Shown piece by piece: positions 42,001-57,790 of a DNA stretch of 64,000 nt (position 1 is the first letter of the stretch; each line of letters begins with the position of its first letter). The notes under the pieces were generated by a model. The model searched no databases and was not told the DNA's origin. It worked only from the letters and a program-made list of their open reading frames with translations. Position numbers and translations under genes: made by a program. Source of the stretch: Streptomyces sp. NRRL B-24484. GTDB lineage: Bacteria; Actinomycetota; Actinomycetes; Streptomycetales; Streptomycetaceae. Location of the stretch: contig NZ_JOAI01000002.1 of the NCBI RefSeq assembly GCF_000717715.1, forward strand, positions 186,001 to 250,000, in the 5' to 3' direction.

Positions 42001-44140
42001 CCGCGGCGAGGCCGTCCCGCAGCGCGGTGACGAGGCCGTGGGCGGTGGCGACGTCGTAGCCGTCCAGGCCGTCGACCCGGCTGCCGCCGAGGGCCGCGGT
42101 GGCGGTGCGCACCCCGGCGAGTGCCTGCGCGGTGGCCGCGTGGCGTCCGCGCAGCTGCCAGACCTGTCCGGTGACCGCCTCCTGGAGCAGCGGTCCGGCC
42201 CAGGGCGGCAGGGTCGCCTCGATGCCGGTCCGGGCGGCGGTGAACGCCTCCAGGGCGGCGGCGGCCGTGTGCTGGGCCGCGGCGGGCAGCCGGGACACTG
42301 CGGTGTCCAGCCGGGCGGCCAGGTCGTTGCCGTGCAGGGCCGCCAGCCCCTCCTCGGCGCTCCGCACGGCCAGCACCGCCTGCTCGAAGGCGGCGGCGCC
42401 GGGCAGTTCGTCCGCTGCGGGCAGCGCACGGACGTCCGCCACCGCGGCCCGTTCGGCCGGGCCGAACCGGCCGGCGGCCGTCCGCAACGCCCGGACCTGC
42501 TCTCCCGTCAGTTGCGGCTGGGGCTCGGGGACGGGGCCGAGCCAGCCGAGGCGGGCCTGCTCCTCGGCGAGGCGGCGGGCGATCTCCTGGAGGGTGCCCC
42601 GGTAGTCGCCGATCTCCTCGGGGTGGCGGTAGGTCTCCCGTTCGCGGACGGCCCGCAGTTCGGTGAGCGCGGTGGCCTGGGCGATGCGGGCCCGGCGCAG
42701 CCGGTGCTCGTTGTCGGCGATGCGGCGCTCGTAGTCGCTCCGCTCGTAGCGGCCCTGGCGTTCCAGGATCGCCTGGACGGAGCCGCGCAGCTCCTGTTGG
42801 GCCACCAGGCCGTCGTCGGTCCGGCTGACGCACAACTCCCGGATGCTCGGCGGCAGTTTGTCCTTCAGCACCTTGAGCGCGCGTGCGGTGTGGCTGGTGA
42901 TGAGGACGCGTTGGCCGTGTGCCAGCAGGTCGGTGACCAGGTTGGCGATGGTGTGGGTCTTGCCGGTGCCGGGCGGGCCCTGGACGACCACCAGTCGGCT
43001 GGTCCGCAGCCGCTCGGCGATCGTCCGCTGCTCCTCGTTCGAGGCCAGCGCGAAGTAGGTCTCGGGGTCGCCCCCGTCGAGGCGGCCCGCGGGGGTGCCG
43101 GCGGTCTCGGGCCCGGTGTCCCCGTCCGTCTCGCCGCCGGCGACGAAGCGCAGCAGGTCGGTGGGTTCGGCGCCGCCGGCGATGGCCCGGGCGATGCCGT
43201 GCAGGGCTTCGATGCCGGTGCGGCGGCTGCGTTCGCGGAGCACCACGGCGGGCGCGAAGCTGACCCGGGGCTCGCTCAGCGACACCGGCCGGTGCTGGGC
43301 CTCCTGCCGCAGGTAGCGGCCGTCGGGGTGGGCGGCGATCGCCCAGACCTCCAGGGCGCGGTGCAGCCGGTCGAGGTCGTCGGGGCCGGTGAGCGCGCCG
43401 GCCTCCTCCAGGTGCTGCCGGATCGCCTCCCGGGTGTCGCCGCGGACCTTCTGGCCGGCATCGAGCATGCCCTCCTCCAGCTCCGGGCCGGGCGCGTCCG
43501 GGTCCGGGCGGAGCGTCAGCGTTCCGGTGCCGGGGTCGAGTTCGAGGCCTGCGCGGGCGGCGAGGAGGTGCCGGCGGATCGGCTCCCCCTCGACCGACCA
43601 GGTGAGGTAGCCGAAGCAGAGCACCAGTTCGTAGCTCTCGCCGAGTGCCGTCGCGTCCTCGTGCATCCGGTAGAGCGCCTCGTAGAGGTTCCGCAGCGGC
43701 CGGGTCCGCCGGCGCCACTCGGCCCAGGCGGTCCACTCGGCGAGCCAGCTGCGGTACTCGGCCTCCAGCGGTTCCCGGGGCGGGTCCGCCGGGTCGCCGT
43801 CGGCCGGCGGCCGCAGCCGCGGCGGGTCCTCGGGTTCGTGCACCGCGGGATCGGCGGTGTCCAGCAGGGCGGTGAGGCCGGGTCCGGGCGGGGGCATCTC
43901 GCGGTGGACGGGGCGTTCGACGGTGAGCCAGCCGCGGTCGGCGGAGGCCGTCGGCGAGGCGAGGAAGCACTGCAGTTCCGGTGCCTCGTACGGCAGGTCG
44001 GACAGCCAGAGCACCTGCCGGGCGTGGTCGAGGGTGCGGACGGGTCTGACCCGGCTCTCCCCCGCCTCCGCCAGGTAGCGGAAGATCTGCTGGACCTTCG
44101 GCGCGTCGGTGTCGGGGGTGCTCGGCGGTGAGCTGGACAA
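39032..44140 (-). CDS. Superfamily 1 helicase with C-terminal endonuclease-like and GreA/GreB-like domains
   Basis: A 1702-residue protein starting at TTG 44140. After about 380 residues of unassigned N-terminus comes a helicase core: Walker A GPPGTGKTHT (388-397), Walker B VIIDEASQ (about 1066), VVGDDKQVSP, EHFRCMPEIIGF, DAEDFQGDERDVVFI and LNVAASRARDQVWLF. A coiled, Ala/Glu/Arg-rich insert of about 600 residues separates motif Ia from Walker B. Residues 1380-1460 resemble Vsr/DUF559-type PD-(D/E)xK nucleases (YRIDLVVEGG, LAVECDGDAFH). An Ala/Pro linker follows. The last 70 residues resemble the C-terminal domain of GreA/GreB (VSPGTDLARMLLWSEVGEHF). It is separated from the MotA-like gene by 216 bases on the same strand. 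Confidence 0.88.
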   Translation of the reverse strand: MSSSPPSTPDTDAPKVQQIFRYLAEAGESRVRPVRTLDHARQVLWLSDLPYEAPELQCFLASPTASADRGWLTVERPVHREMPPPGPGLTALLDTADPAVHEPEDPPRLRPPADGDPADPPREPLEAEYRSWLAEWTAWAEWRRRTRPLRNLYEALYRMHEDATALGESYELVLCFGYLTWSVEGEPIRRHLLAARAGLELDPGTGTLTLRPDPDAPGPELEEGMLDAGQKVRGDTREAIRQHLEEAGALTGPDDLDRLHRALEVWAIAAHPDGRYLRQEAQHRPVSLSEPRVSFAPAVVLRERSRRTGIEALHGIARAIAGGAEPTDLLRFVAGGETDGDTGPETAGTPAGRLDGGDPETYFALASNEEQRTIAERLRTSRLVVVQGPPGTGKTHTIANLVTDLLAHGQRVLITSHTARALKVLKDKLPPSIRELCVSRTDDGLVAQQELRGSVQAILERQGRYERSDYERRIADNEHRLRRARIAQATALTELRAVRERETYRHPEEIGDYRGTLQEIARRLAEEQARLGWLGPVPEPQPQLTGEQVRALRTAAGRFGPAERAAVADVRALPAADELPGAAAFEQAVLAVRSAEEGLAALHGNDLAARLDTAVSRLPAAAQHTAAAALEAFTAARTGIEATLPPWAGPLLQEAVTGQVWQLRGRHAATAQALAGVRTATAALGGSRVDGLDGYDVATAHGLVTALRDGLAAGEKLRGALGIRTRLRKAVGDFPEKARVDGAAADTPEAVARLAARIEVERHLQDVEREWGRAAPPWQALARRTAGLEAEAAALDALMALAARRSDLVAALAAVPELTVQPWQHADTCAALRDLLRARATLRAAEEPRIRLAAAESALVAWADRPDTAAAPVTALLAALRTGQVARYGALLTELAALREALALDHAFAAARTPVERVLPALAARLAEEPDDPRWETRLAAFEEAWAWSAWSARMRDLTDPGAEQKQRALLAEADGDIRIALERLAADRSWYGCLERLTDAEAVALASYQQSVARFGKGTGKYAHRYRRQAVESLRECQAAVPAWIMPLYQVTATVPMDRPGRFDVVIIDEASQSGPEAMLLAWLGRKIIVVGDDKQVSPANVGLDQDRLFQLQNRLLDGLPAVRRNLFSPMASFFDIATGLAGGRGRLMLQEHFRCMPEIIGFSNELSYHGRLQPLRQYGADRLPPVRTVYVPGATLLGTGQKQRNPEEAERLVAEVVRCCADPAYQGRSMGVITMLGSGQQHLIEDLLTERLPLEERQQRRIRVGDAEDFQGDERDVVFIGLVVSLAGEDGPRRPGPFSSEAMQQRLNVAASRARDQVWLFHSVAATDLGANDLRRRYLEYCTRPVEEQDGTGPDDVLPDVRHEAFDSLFEQRVYLALRGRRYRVRPQYPVGRYRIDLVVEGGTRRLAVECDGDAFHNEENADADAARQRELERVGWTFVRIRGSRFFLDPERALLPLWEELDRLGITPGPDAAAQTPADAVPDTDPAAAASASAVPAVRAAAVRAPAPEPATRPAAPAALPTAVPVAPTVAPPVPVPAPRRGEAGGRPSFPVTAVSVNSYRRAQRELNFLQDRLGAPDDAGPAVDAAALAARRAGREQARRRDEARRDFLRAYLDEVTPDPRLSGVGLVVPGSLVGVEHEGSPETVLYTVSAMPSAEAQQVSPGTDLARMLLWSEVGEHFAYTLGRDGQEQAVVRFIED

Positions 44141-44350
44141 CGTGCCTCACTCGACAGGAAGAAGACGGGGTGTCTCCGTCGAGGCTAGGGACGTCCTGCG
44201 CCGTGCGTGATCGGACGGGGATCCTGAGACCAGGTCGATATCCGCCGGGTTGCACCGGATGGCGGGAGCGCCGCGGAAAATCCGGTGCGCCGCACCGCGG
44301 CCGGTGCGCACACTGGCACGCAACCCCCGCCACCCGTCGTGAGGAGTCCT

Positions 44351-45415
44351 GTGCAGGGTGCCGTCACCGTCTCGCCGTCCCAGGTGCCCGAGTTGCTGCT
44401 GGGTCTGGCGACCGTCCGCCCGGTCTTCCTGTGGGGTGCGCCCGGCATCGGGAAGTCCTCGCTGGTGCGGGAGTTCGCCGATTCGCTGGGGCTGGAGTGC
44501 GTGAGCCTGATCGGCACCCAGCTGGCGCCGGAGGACCTCGTCGGCGTGCCGCAGCTGACCGCGGAGGGCCGGTCCCGGTTCTGCCCGCCGGAGTCGATCG
44601 CCCGCGACGAGCCGTACTGCCTGTTCCTCGACGAGCTCAACGCGGCCTCGCCGGACGTGCAGAAGGCCTTCTACTCGCTGATCCTGGACCGCCGGATCGG
44701 CTCCTACGAACTGCCGCCGGGCTCGATCGTGATCGGCGCGGGCAACCGGGCGACCGACGGCGCGCTGGCCCGGCCGATGGCCTCCGCGCTCGTCAACCGG
44801 CTGGTCCACGTGCACCTGCGGGCCAGCGCGACCGACTGGCTGGCCTGGGCGGCCGGGGCGAGCATCCACCCGTGGGTGCTGGACCACCTCACCGACCGGC
44901 CGGACCACCTGTGGTCGGCGCCGCCGAAGACCGAGGAGCCCTTCTCCACGCCGCGCTCCTGGCACATGCTCTCCGACGCGCTGCACTCCTTCGGCCCGGC
45001 CCTGGACGAGGCGGCGCTGCAGGTGGTCGCGCACGGCCTGCTCACCCCGCAGCACGCGGTGGCCTTCTGCGGCTACGCCAAGATCGTCCGCAATGCGTAC
45101 GGGCTGGACGCCATCCTCAAGGGCGACGCGCGCTGGCCGGGCCGGCCGGAGGACCGCGACCTCCTCTACTACCTCGCCGACGCCTTCCGCGGGCGGCTGG
45201 TCAAGGAGCTCCCGGCCCGCAAGGAGCACGCCTCCGAGCAGCTGCGGCGCACCGCGTACCGGGCGAAGTCGCTGCTCGTCCAGCTCGCCGAGATCTCCGT
45301 CGAGGTCGCCCAGACCGTCATCGCGGACGGCGAGGACGGCAACCCGGTGCTGCCGTCCTGGTTCCTGGTCGAGGCCGCCCGGGACATGCCGCGGCTGGTC
45401 GAGGCCCGGCGGTGA
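44351..45415 (+). CDS. MoxR-family AAA+ ATPase
   Basis: A 354-residue AAA+ ATPase of the MoxR type, which remodels protein partners together with vWA proteins. Walker A is LWGAPGIGKSS (residues 28-37) and Walker B LFLDELNAAS (91-100); sensor 1 is in VIGAGNRATDG, and sensor 2 sits in the C-terminal helical bundle. I start at GTG 44351 with GAGGAG seven bases upstream. It diverges from the helicase gene across 210 bases and overlaps the next gene by four bases. Confidence 0.92.
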   Translation: MQGAVTVSPSQVPELLLGLATVRPVFLWGAPGIGKSSLVREFADSLGLECVSLIGTQLAPEDLVGVPQLTAEGRSRFCPPESIARDEPYCLFLDELNAASPDVQKAFYSLILDRRIGSYELPPGSIVIGAGNRATDGALARPMASALVNRLVHVHLRASATDWLAWAAGASIHPWVLDHLTDRPDHLWSAPPKTEEPFSTPRSWHMLSDALHSFGPALDEAALQVVAHGLLTPQHAVAFCGYAKIVRNAYGLDAILKGDARWPGRPEDRDLLYYLADAFRGRLVKELPARKEHASEQLRRTAYRAKSLLVQLAEISVEVAQTVIADGEDGNPVLPSWFLVEAARDMPRLVEARR

Positions 45416-47220
45416 GCAGGTCCGCCGCGAAGCGCCGGGCCGGCGGCCGTGACGCCGAGGAGCGTCCCGACCCGGCCACCGAGGCCTTCCGGGCCGGACT
45501 CGCGCTGGTGGTGGCCAACCACGCCCTGGACGCGATCGATGCCCGGATCTGCACCGACCCCGACTGCGGGACCGTCCCGCCCGGCGGCTGGGCGGTCGTC
45601 GACTCCAACGGCACCGTGCACGCCGACGTCCGGCGACGCGCCGAACCCGCCGAGTGGGCCTGGGTGCTGACGCACTGCCTGCTGCACCTCGGCTTCGGCC
45701 ACGTGCCCGCCGAGAACGGCCGGCGCACACCGGCCGACGACGCGCTGCGGGCCGCCCGCTGCGCCGCCGTCCACCGCTTCCAGGCGACCTTCCAGGTCGG
45801 CCGCTGCCCGTTCGACCCGCCGCGGTCGCTGCCCGCCGGCGACGAGGACGAACTCGCCGAGCGCTGGCGCCGCGACGGGGTGCCGGACGTCCCGAGCGCC
45901 TGCGGCCCGGGCCTCGCCGACCAACTGCTGGTGCCCTGGCAGGGACACCGGGACCCGACGGACTGGACGGCCGCGTTCGCCGCCGCCCTCACCCGGACGG
46001 TCTCCGCCGCGATGGACGTCGCCGGCGGCCGCCGGGCCGGCCTCACCGACGCCCGGGAACCGCAGCGCCCCTGGATCCGGGCGCTGAACTGGTTCGTCTC
46101 CTCCTACCCGCTGCTCGGCGGCATCGCGGCCGGCATGACCGTCGTCGCCGACGTCGAACTCGCCCGGGCGCACGGGATCTCCGTCGCCGCGGTGAACGCC
46201 GCGGCCGGCGAGGTCTACGTCAACCCGCTGCTGCACCTGACCGACGAGGAGTGGCGGTTCGTCCTCGGCCACGAGATGCTGCACGCCGCCCTGCGGCACG
46301 GCGACCGGACGGGCGCCCGCGACCCGTACCTCTTCAACGTCGCCTGCGACTTCGTGGTGAACGGCTGGCTGGTCGAGATGGGCGTCGGCGACATGCCGGA
46401 GGGCCTGCTGCACGACCCGCAGCTGAAGGGCCTCTCCGCCGAGGAGGTGTACGACCGGATCGTCCGCGACCAGCGGCGGATCCGCCGCCTCGCCACCCTC
46501 GCCGGGAAGGGCCGGCCCGACGTGCTCGGCGAGCCGCTCGGCCGCCCGCACGACTACGTCGACCTGGACGGGTTCTACCGGCGCGGCCTGCAGCAGGGCT
46601 TCGAACTCCACACCCGGCAGCGCGGCACCCTCCCCGCCGGCCTGGTCGAGGAGATCCGCGCCCTCGCCCACCCGCCGCTGCCCTGGGACGCGCGGCTCGC
46701 CCGCTGGTTCGACGAGTTCGTGCCGTCCCCGGAGACCGTGCGCAGCTACGCCCGGCCCTCGCGCCGGCAGTCGGCCACCCCGGACATCCCGCGGGCGGGG
46801 CGGTGGCGGCCCGAGGAGGAGGTCGCCCGGTGCACCTTCGGGGTCGTGCTCGACACCTCCGGCTCGATGAGCCGGCCGCTGCTCGGCAAGGCCCTCGGCG
46901 CGATCGCCTCCTACGCGGCCGCCCGGGACGTGGCCGCCGCCCGGGTGGTGTTCTGCGACGCCGCCCCGCACGACGCCGGCTTCCTCCCGCCGGAGGAGAT
47001 CGCCGGCCGGGTCCGCGTCCGGGGCCGCGGCGGCACCGTCCTGCAGCCCGGCATCGACCTACTGGAACGCGCCGACGACTTCCCGCCCGGCGCCCCGCTG
47101 CTGGTGATCACCGACGCCGAGTGCGACGTGCTGCGGATCCGCCGCGAGCACGCCTACCTCGTCCCCCGCGGCGCCACCCTCCCCTTCACCCCCCGCGGCC
47201 CGGTCTTCCGCATGCACTAG
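45412..47220 (+). CDS. DUF2201-type metallopeptidase-like protein with C-terminal vWA domain
   Basis: A 602-residue protein with two recognisable parts. Near residue 287 is a zincin motif HEMLH (GHEMLHAALRHGD), the hallmark of the putative metallopeptidase region of DUF2201-type proteins; an earlier THCLLHLGFGH near residue 85 lacks the Glu. From about residue 470 a vWA domain starts (FGVVLDTSGSM, with MIDAS residues), ending near the C-terminus. It overlaps the MoxR gene (GTGA), the usual MoxR-vWA pairing, so the ATPase probably acts on or with this protein. Confidence 0.88.
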   Translation: MSRSAAKRRAGGRDAEERPDPATEAFRAGLALVVANHALDAIDARICTDPDCGTVPPGGWAVVDSNGTVHADVRRRAEPAEWAWVLTHCLLHLGFGHVPAENGRRTPADDALRAARCAAVHRFQATFQVGRCPFDPPRSLPAGDEDELAERWRRDGVPDVPSACGPGLADQLLVPWQGHRDPTDWTAAFAAALTRTVSAAMDVAGGRRAGLTDAREPQRPWIRALNWFVSSYPLLGGIAAGMTVVADVELARAHGISVAAVNAAAGEVYVNPLLHLTDEEWRFVLGHEMLHAALRHGDRTGARDPYLFNVACDFVVNGWLVEMGVGDMPEGLLHDPQLKGLSAEEVYDRIVRDQRRIRRLATLAGKGRPDVLGEPLGRPHDYVDLDGFYRRGLQQGFELHTRQRGTLPAGLVEEIRALAHPPLPWDARLARWFDEFVPSPETVRSYARPSRRQSATPDIPRAGRWRPEEEVARCTFGVVLDTSGSMSRPLLGKALGAIASYAAARDVAAARVVFCDAAPHDAGFLPPEEIAGRVRVRGRGGTVLQPGIDLLERADDFPPGAPLLVITDAECDVLRIRREHAYLVPRGATLPFTPRGPVFRMH

Positions 47221-47233
47221 CCGGCCGCGGCCG

Positions 47234-47908
47234 TCAGGCCTCTCCCGCGACCACCGTGCCCGACTCGTAGGCGAAGACGACGGCGTGCACGCGGTCGCGC
47301 AGCTGCAGCTTGGCGAGCAGGTTGGAGACGTGGGTCTTCACGGTGTGGTCGCTGACGGTGAGTTCGGCGGCGATCTCCGCGTTGGAGAGTCCGCGGGCGA
47401 GCAGCCGCAACGTCTCCGCCTCCCGGCCGGTCAGCTGCTGCAGCAGCCGGGACGGCGGCCGCACCGGGGCGGACGGGCCCGCCCTGCGGGCGGTGAACTC
47501 GCCGATCAGCCGCCGGGTGACGGACGGCGCGAGCAGCGCCTCGCCGGAGGCGACCGCACGGACGCCGTGGGTGAGGTCGTCCCGGCGGACGTCCTTGAGG
47601 AGGAAGCCGCTGGCCCCGGCGTAGAGCGCGTCGAAGACGTAGTCGTCGATGTCGAAGGTGGTCAGCATGACGACCCTGGTGCCGGGGTGGTCGGCGCAGA
47701 CCCGGCGGGCCGCCTCCAGTCCGTCCATGACCGGCATGCGGACGTCCAGCAGCAGCACGTCGGGCCGGTGCTCGCGCACGGCCTCGACCGCCTGGGCGCC
47801 GTCCGCGGCCTCGGCGACCACCTCGATGTCCGGCTGTGCGTCCAGGATCATGCCGAAGCCGGCCCGGACGAGCTCCTGGTCGTCCGCGACGACCACACGG
47901 ATCACCAC
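47234..47908 (-). CDS. NarL/LuxR-family response regulator
   Basis: A 224-residue regulator with an N-terminal receiver (VVVADDQELVRAGFG, phospho-acceptor Asp in LLLDVRMPVMDGLEAARRV, Lys in FLLKDVRR) and a C-terminal LuxR helix-turn-helix (LTGREAETLRLLARGLSNAE, HTVKTHVSNLL). It lies 18 bases after the histidine kinase gene and is its cognate partner. It converges with the MoxR-vWA operon. Confidence 0.95.
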   Translation of the reverse strand: MVIRVVVADDQELVRAGFGMILDAQPDIEVVAEAADGAQAVEAVREHRPDVLLLDVRMPVMDGLEAARRVCADHPGTRVVMLTTFDIDDYVFDALYAGASGFLLKDVRRDDLTHGVRAVASGEALLAPSVTRRLIGEFTARRAGPSAPVRPPSRLLQQLTGREAETLRLLARGLSNAEIAAELTVSDHTVKTHVSNLLAKLQLRDRVHAVVFAYESGTVVAGEA

Positions 47909-47926
47909 TGCGTGTCACTCCTTGGG

Positions 47927-49123
47927 TCAGATGTCGAGGGGGAGACGGGCGTTCACCAGGAAGCCGCCACCGGGCCGCGGCCCCGCCTCGGCGCTGCCGC
48001 CGCAGGCGGCCGCCCGCTCGCGGATGCCGATCAGCCCCCGGCCGCCGGGCAGCGCGTCACCGTGGGCGGGAGGCACGCCCCGGCCGTCGTCGGCGACCTC
48101 GACCTCCAGCGCCGGGCCCCGCACACCCACCCGCACGCTCACCCGCCGCGCACCGGCGTGCTTGAGCACATTGGTCAGCGCCTCCTGGACGATCCGGTAG
48201 GCCGCCGCCTGCACGTCGGCCGGCCCGTGCTCCTCGATCTCGGCCCGGACGGTGATGCCCGCGTCGCGGACCCGGTCGACCACCGCGGGCAGCTCGGCGA
48301 GGACGGGCTGCGGGGCGAGTTCGGGGCGGGCCCCGTCCTCCTTCAGCACGCCGAGCACCCGGCGGAGCTGGACCATCGCGTCCCGTCCGGAGTCGGCGAT
48401 GGTGTCGAAGGTCCGGATCGCCCGGTCGGGGTCGCTGCGGACGACCAGCGGGCCGGCCTCGGCCTGGATGACCATCAGGGAGACGGCGTGGGCGAGGATG
48501 TCGTGCATCTCGCGGGCGATCCGGCCCCGCTCCTCGGCCACCGCCCGGCCGGCCTCTCCGGCGGCCCGGAGCGCGGCCTCCCGGGCGCGTTCCGCCTCGG
48601 CCCGGGCCCGTTCGGCCTCGACCCGGGCCCGGCGGCGCAGTTCGCGGGTGAGCGAGCCGAGGATGAAGCTTCCCACCGACATCAGCAGGCTGAACAGCAT
48701 GCCGTTCGGCGAGCGGGTGCCCAGGATGTTGGCCGGCACCAGGATCGCCAGCATCAGCCAGCGCTGCCAGTCCCGGCCGCGGTCGGCGACGGTGTAGACG
48801 GTCAGCACCTGGTGCAGCGGGATCTGCGGCGCGACGGAGTGCGCGACGATCGACTGGGTCAGCGAGAACACTCCGCTGACCAGCCAGACGGTGAACGGCG
48901 CCCGGCGGCGCCAGGGCAGCGGCGCGGCCGCGGCGACCACCAGCAGGTACACCCACCAGGGCCATCCGCGGCCGTCGCAGAACACCGCCCAGACCGAGAT
49001 CGCCGCTGCGGCCAGCGCGAGGCCGGTGTCCACCGGGTACGGAGCGGTCCGGCCGGGACCCGACCGCCACCGGTCGGCGAGGGCGGCCGTCCCCGCCCGG
49101 ACGTACGCCGTCCACGCCCCCAT
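47927..49123 (-). CDS. Sensor histidine kinase (HisKA_3 type)
   Basis: A 398-residue membrane kinase. I start at ATG 49123 (MGAWTAYVRAGTAALADRWR) with GGGGAGG seven bases upstream. About five membrane helices occupy residues 30-160, then an Ala/Arg/Glu coiled segment, the phospho-acceptor His in REMHDILAHAVSLMVIQAEA, the N box EALTNVLKHAG and the G box DDGRGVPP plus GGRGLIGIRERA. The sensing part is almost all membrane, with little extracellular domain, like many kinases that sense envelope stress. Confidence 0.93.
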   Translation of the reverse strand: MGAWTAYVRAGTAALADRWRSGPGRTAPYPVDTGLALAAAAISVWAVFCDGRGWPWWVYLLVVAAAAPLPWRRRAPFTVWLVSGVFSLTQSIVAHSVAPQIPLHQVLTVYTVADRGRDWQRWLMLAILVPANILGTRSPNGMLFSLLMSVGSFILGSLTRELRRRARVEAERARAEAERAREAALRAAGEAGRAVAEERGRIAREMHDILAHAVSLMVIQAEAGPLVVRSDPDRAIRTFDTIADSGRDAMVQLRRVLGVLKEDGARPELAPQPVLAELPAVVDRVRDAGITVRAEIEEHGPADVQAAAYRIVQEALTNVLKHAGARRVSVRVGVRGPALEVEVADDGRGVPPAHGDALPGGRGLIGIRERAAACGGSAEAGPRPGGGFLVNARLPLDI

Positions 49124-49178
49124 CCCCGAACCTCCCCCGTGACCCGTCCCGGAACGATCATGTCGTACCGGCGGCGGC

Positions 49179-49859
49179 TCAGACACCTTCCACCGTCACG
49201 TCGCCCGTCCCGGTGCGGGCCGTGATGCTGCTCCCGGCGCCCGCCGAGCGGTCCACCGACACCTTCACCGCGCCGGTGTCGCTCGCGGAGTCCACCGCGT
49301 ACGGGCGGCCCCCGGGCACCCGGACCCGGACGTCGCCGGTGCCGCTGACCGCCTCCACCCGGTGCACCCCGCCGTCGAGGGCCGCCGAGACGTCCCCCGT
49401 CTCGGCAGCCAGCCGGACCACCGGTGAACTCAGGGCGGCGGTGATCCCGCCGGTGCCGGTCCGGGCCTCCACCTCGCCGCTCAGGCCGGTCAGCCGGATG
49501 CTGCCGGTGGAGTCGTGCACCTTCACCACGGTGCCGGCCGGCACCCGGACCTCGTAGCCGACCCCGCAGTCGCCGTCCGGGCAGCGGTAGGAGAGGGTCA
49601 GCGTGCCGTCGGCCACGGTGTGGCTCGCCTCGGGGGCGGACTCCCGGTAGGTCTGCTGCTCGGTCACCTCGATCCCGGTGGCGCCGCCGGTGACCTCGAC
49701 GTCCCCGGTCTCCCCCTCGATCACCAGGGTGCGCACCTGCTCGGTGACCCGGTAGCCGACGTCCCGCCGGTGGTCCTCGGCGAGGCAGCCACCCAGGGCG
49801 GCCCCGGCCAGCACGGTCACCGCCGCGTACAGCAGCACCTTGGCCAGTGGACGGTTCAT
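49179..49859 (-). CDS. DUF4097-type lipoprotein
   Basis: A 226-residue secreted lipoprotein starting MNRPLAKVLLYAAVTVLAGA with a lipobox LGGC near residue 24. The mature part is a repetitive beta structure of GDV/TG turns (GETGDVEVTGG, GTGDVRVRVPGG, RTGTGDVTVEGV), typical of the DUF4097/LiaG-like adhesin fold. It lies upstream of the histidine kinase on the same strand and may modulate it or be its target. The start has GGGAGGAC upstream. Confidence 0.87.
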   Translation of the reverse strand: MNRPLAKVLLYAAVTVLAGAALGGCLAEDHRRDVGYRVTEQVRTLVIEGETGDVEVTGGATGIEVTEQQTYRESAPEASHTVADGTLTLSYRCPDGDCGVGYEVRVPAGTVVKVHDSTGSIRLTGLSGEVEARTGTGGITAALSSPVVRLAAETGDVSAALDGGVHRVEAVSGTGDVRVRVPGGRPYAVDSASDTGAVKVSVDRSAGAGSSITARTGTGDVTVEGV

Positions 49860-50002
49860 GCGGTCCTCCCCCCGCGGCCGCCCGGACCGTCCGGACCGCC
49901 GCGGGGACCACACTGCCCGGTCGGGAGGCCCCTCCGGATCCCCCGCCGGAGCGGTCCTGCCGCCTCCCCCGCGCGGGGGAGGCGCACCGGGCGAGGACGC
50001 GG

Positions 50003-50052
50003 GAACGCCGCAGGGCGGCCGCCCCTCTCGGGGTGGCCGCCCTGCGGCGTTC
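50003..50052 (-). terminator. rpoC (rpoBC operon) terminator
   Basis: A 23 bp stem (arms 50003-50025 and 50030-50052, one G-T pair) with a TCTC loop, 13 bases after the rpoC stop. One of the strongest hairpins in the window. There is no T run. Confidence 0.88.
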
Positions 50053-50065
50053 AGGACCTGCGGAC

Positions 50066-53968
<3,903 letters not shown>

Positions 53969-54030
53969 TGGTCGTCAAGCCCTCTTTCGTGAATCGAGAG
54001 TTTGTCTGTGGTCTGAGGGGGGCCTGGGGG

Positions 54031-54069
54031 CGGGCCGGCTGCTCCTGCTCACGAGGAGCAGCCGGCCCG
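54031..54069 (-). promoter_or_regulatory. Perfect hairpin between rpoB and rpoC
   Basis: Arms of 16 bp (54031-54046 and 54054-54069) around a 7-base loop in the rpoB-rpoC gap. It begins seven bases after the rpoB stop. It may be a partial terminator or a processing or stability element for the message. Confidence 0.7.
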
Positions 54070-54076
54070 GCCTCCG

Positions 54077-57553
<3,477 letters not shown>

Positions 57554-57761
57554 GAGGGGGGTCCTTCCGAGGGCTCGGAGCTCACTACGCGCGTACCGGC
57601 CGGGCCGAGACGGGACCGGTGCCACCACCGGGACCACCGCCGACCCGGGAGAAGAATCCCCAGGTCAGTACCGGTTCACGGAGGCGGAGCCAGACCCCTT
57701 CAGGGCAGCGCAGACTCCGGGCGACGAGTCACGGAGCAGCTAACAGGCAGCGCAAAGGGAC

Positions 57762-57790
57762 AGTGTAGCCAAAGGCGACACTGCTGACAA
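57762..57790 (-). promoter_or_regulatory. rpoB promoter
   Basis: On the minus strand TTGTCA (57785-57790) and TACACT (57762-57767) are 17 bases apart, close to the vegetative sigma consensus. The predicted start near 57755 gives a leader of about 200 nt before rpoB, so rpoBC can be made independently of rplJL. Confidence 0.88.

Noticed and set aside
38651..44131. An open frame of 1826 codons on the plus strand opposite the helicase gene
   Set aside because: Its translation is low-complexity Gly/Arg/Gln/Val with no domain, and the opposite strand has clear helicase motifs. Long antisense frames are expected in DNA this rich in GC.
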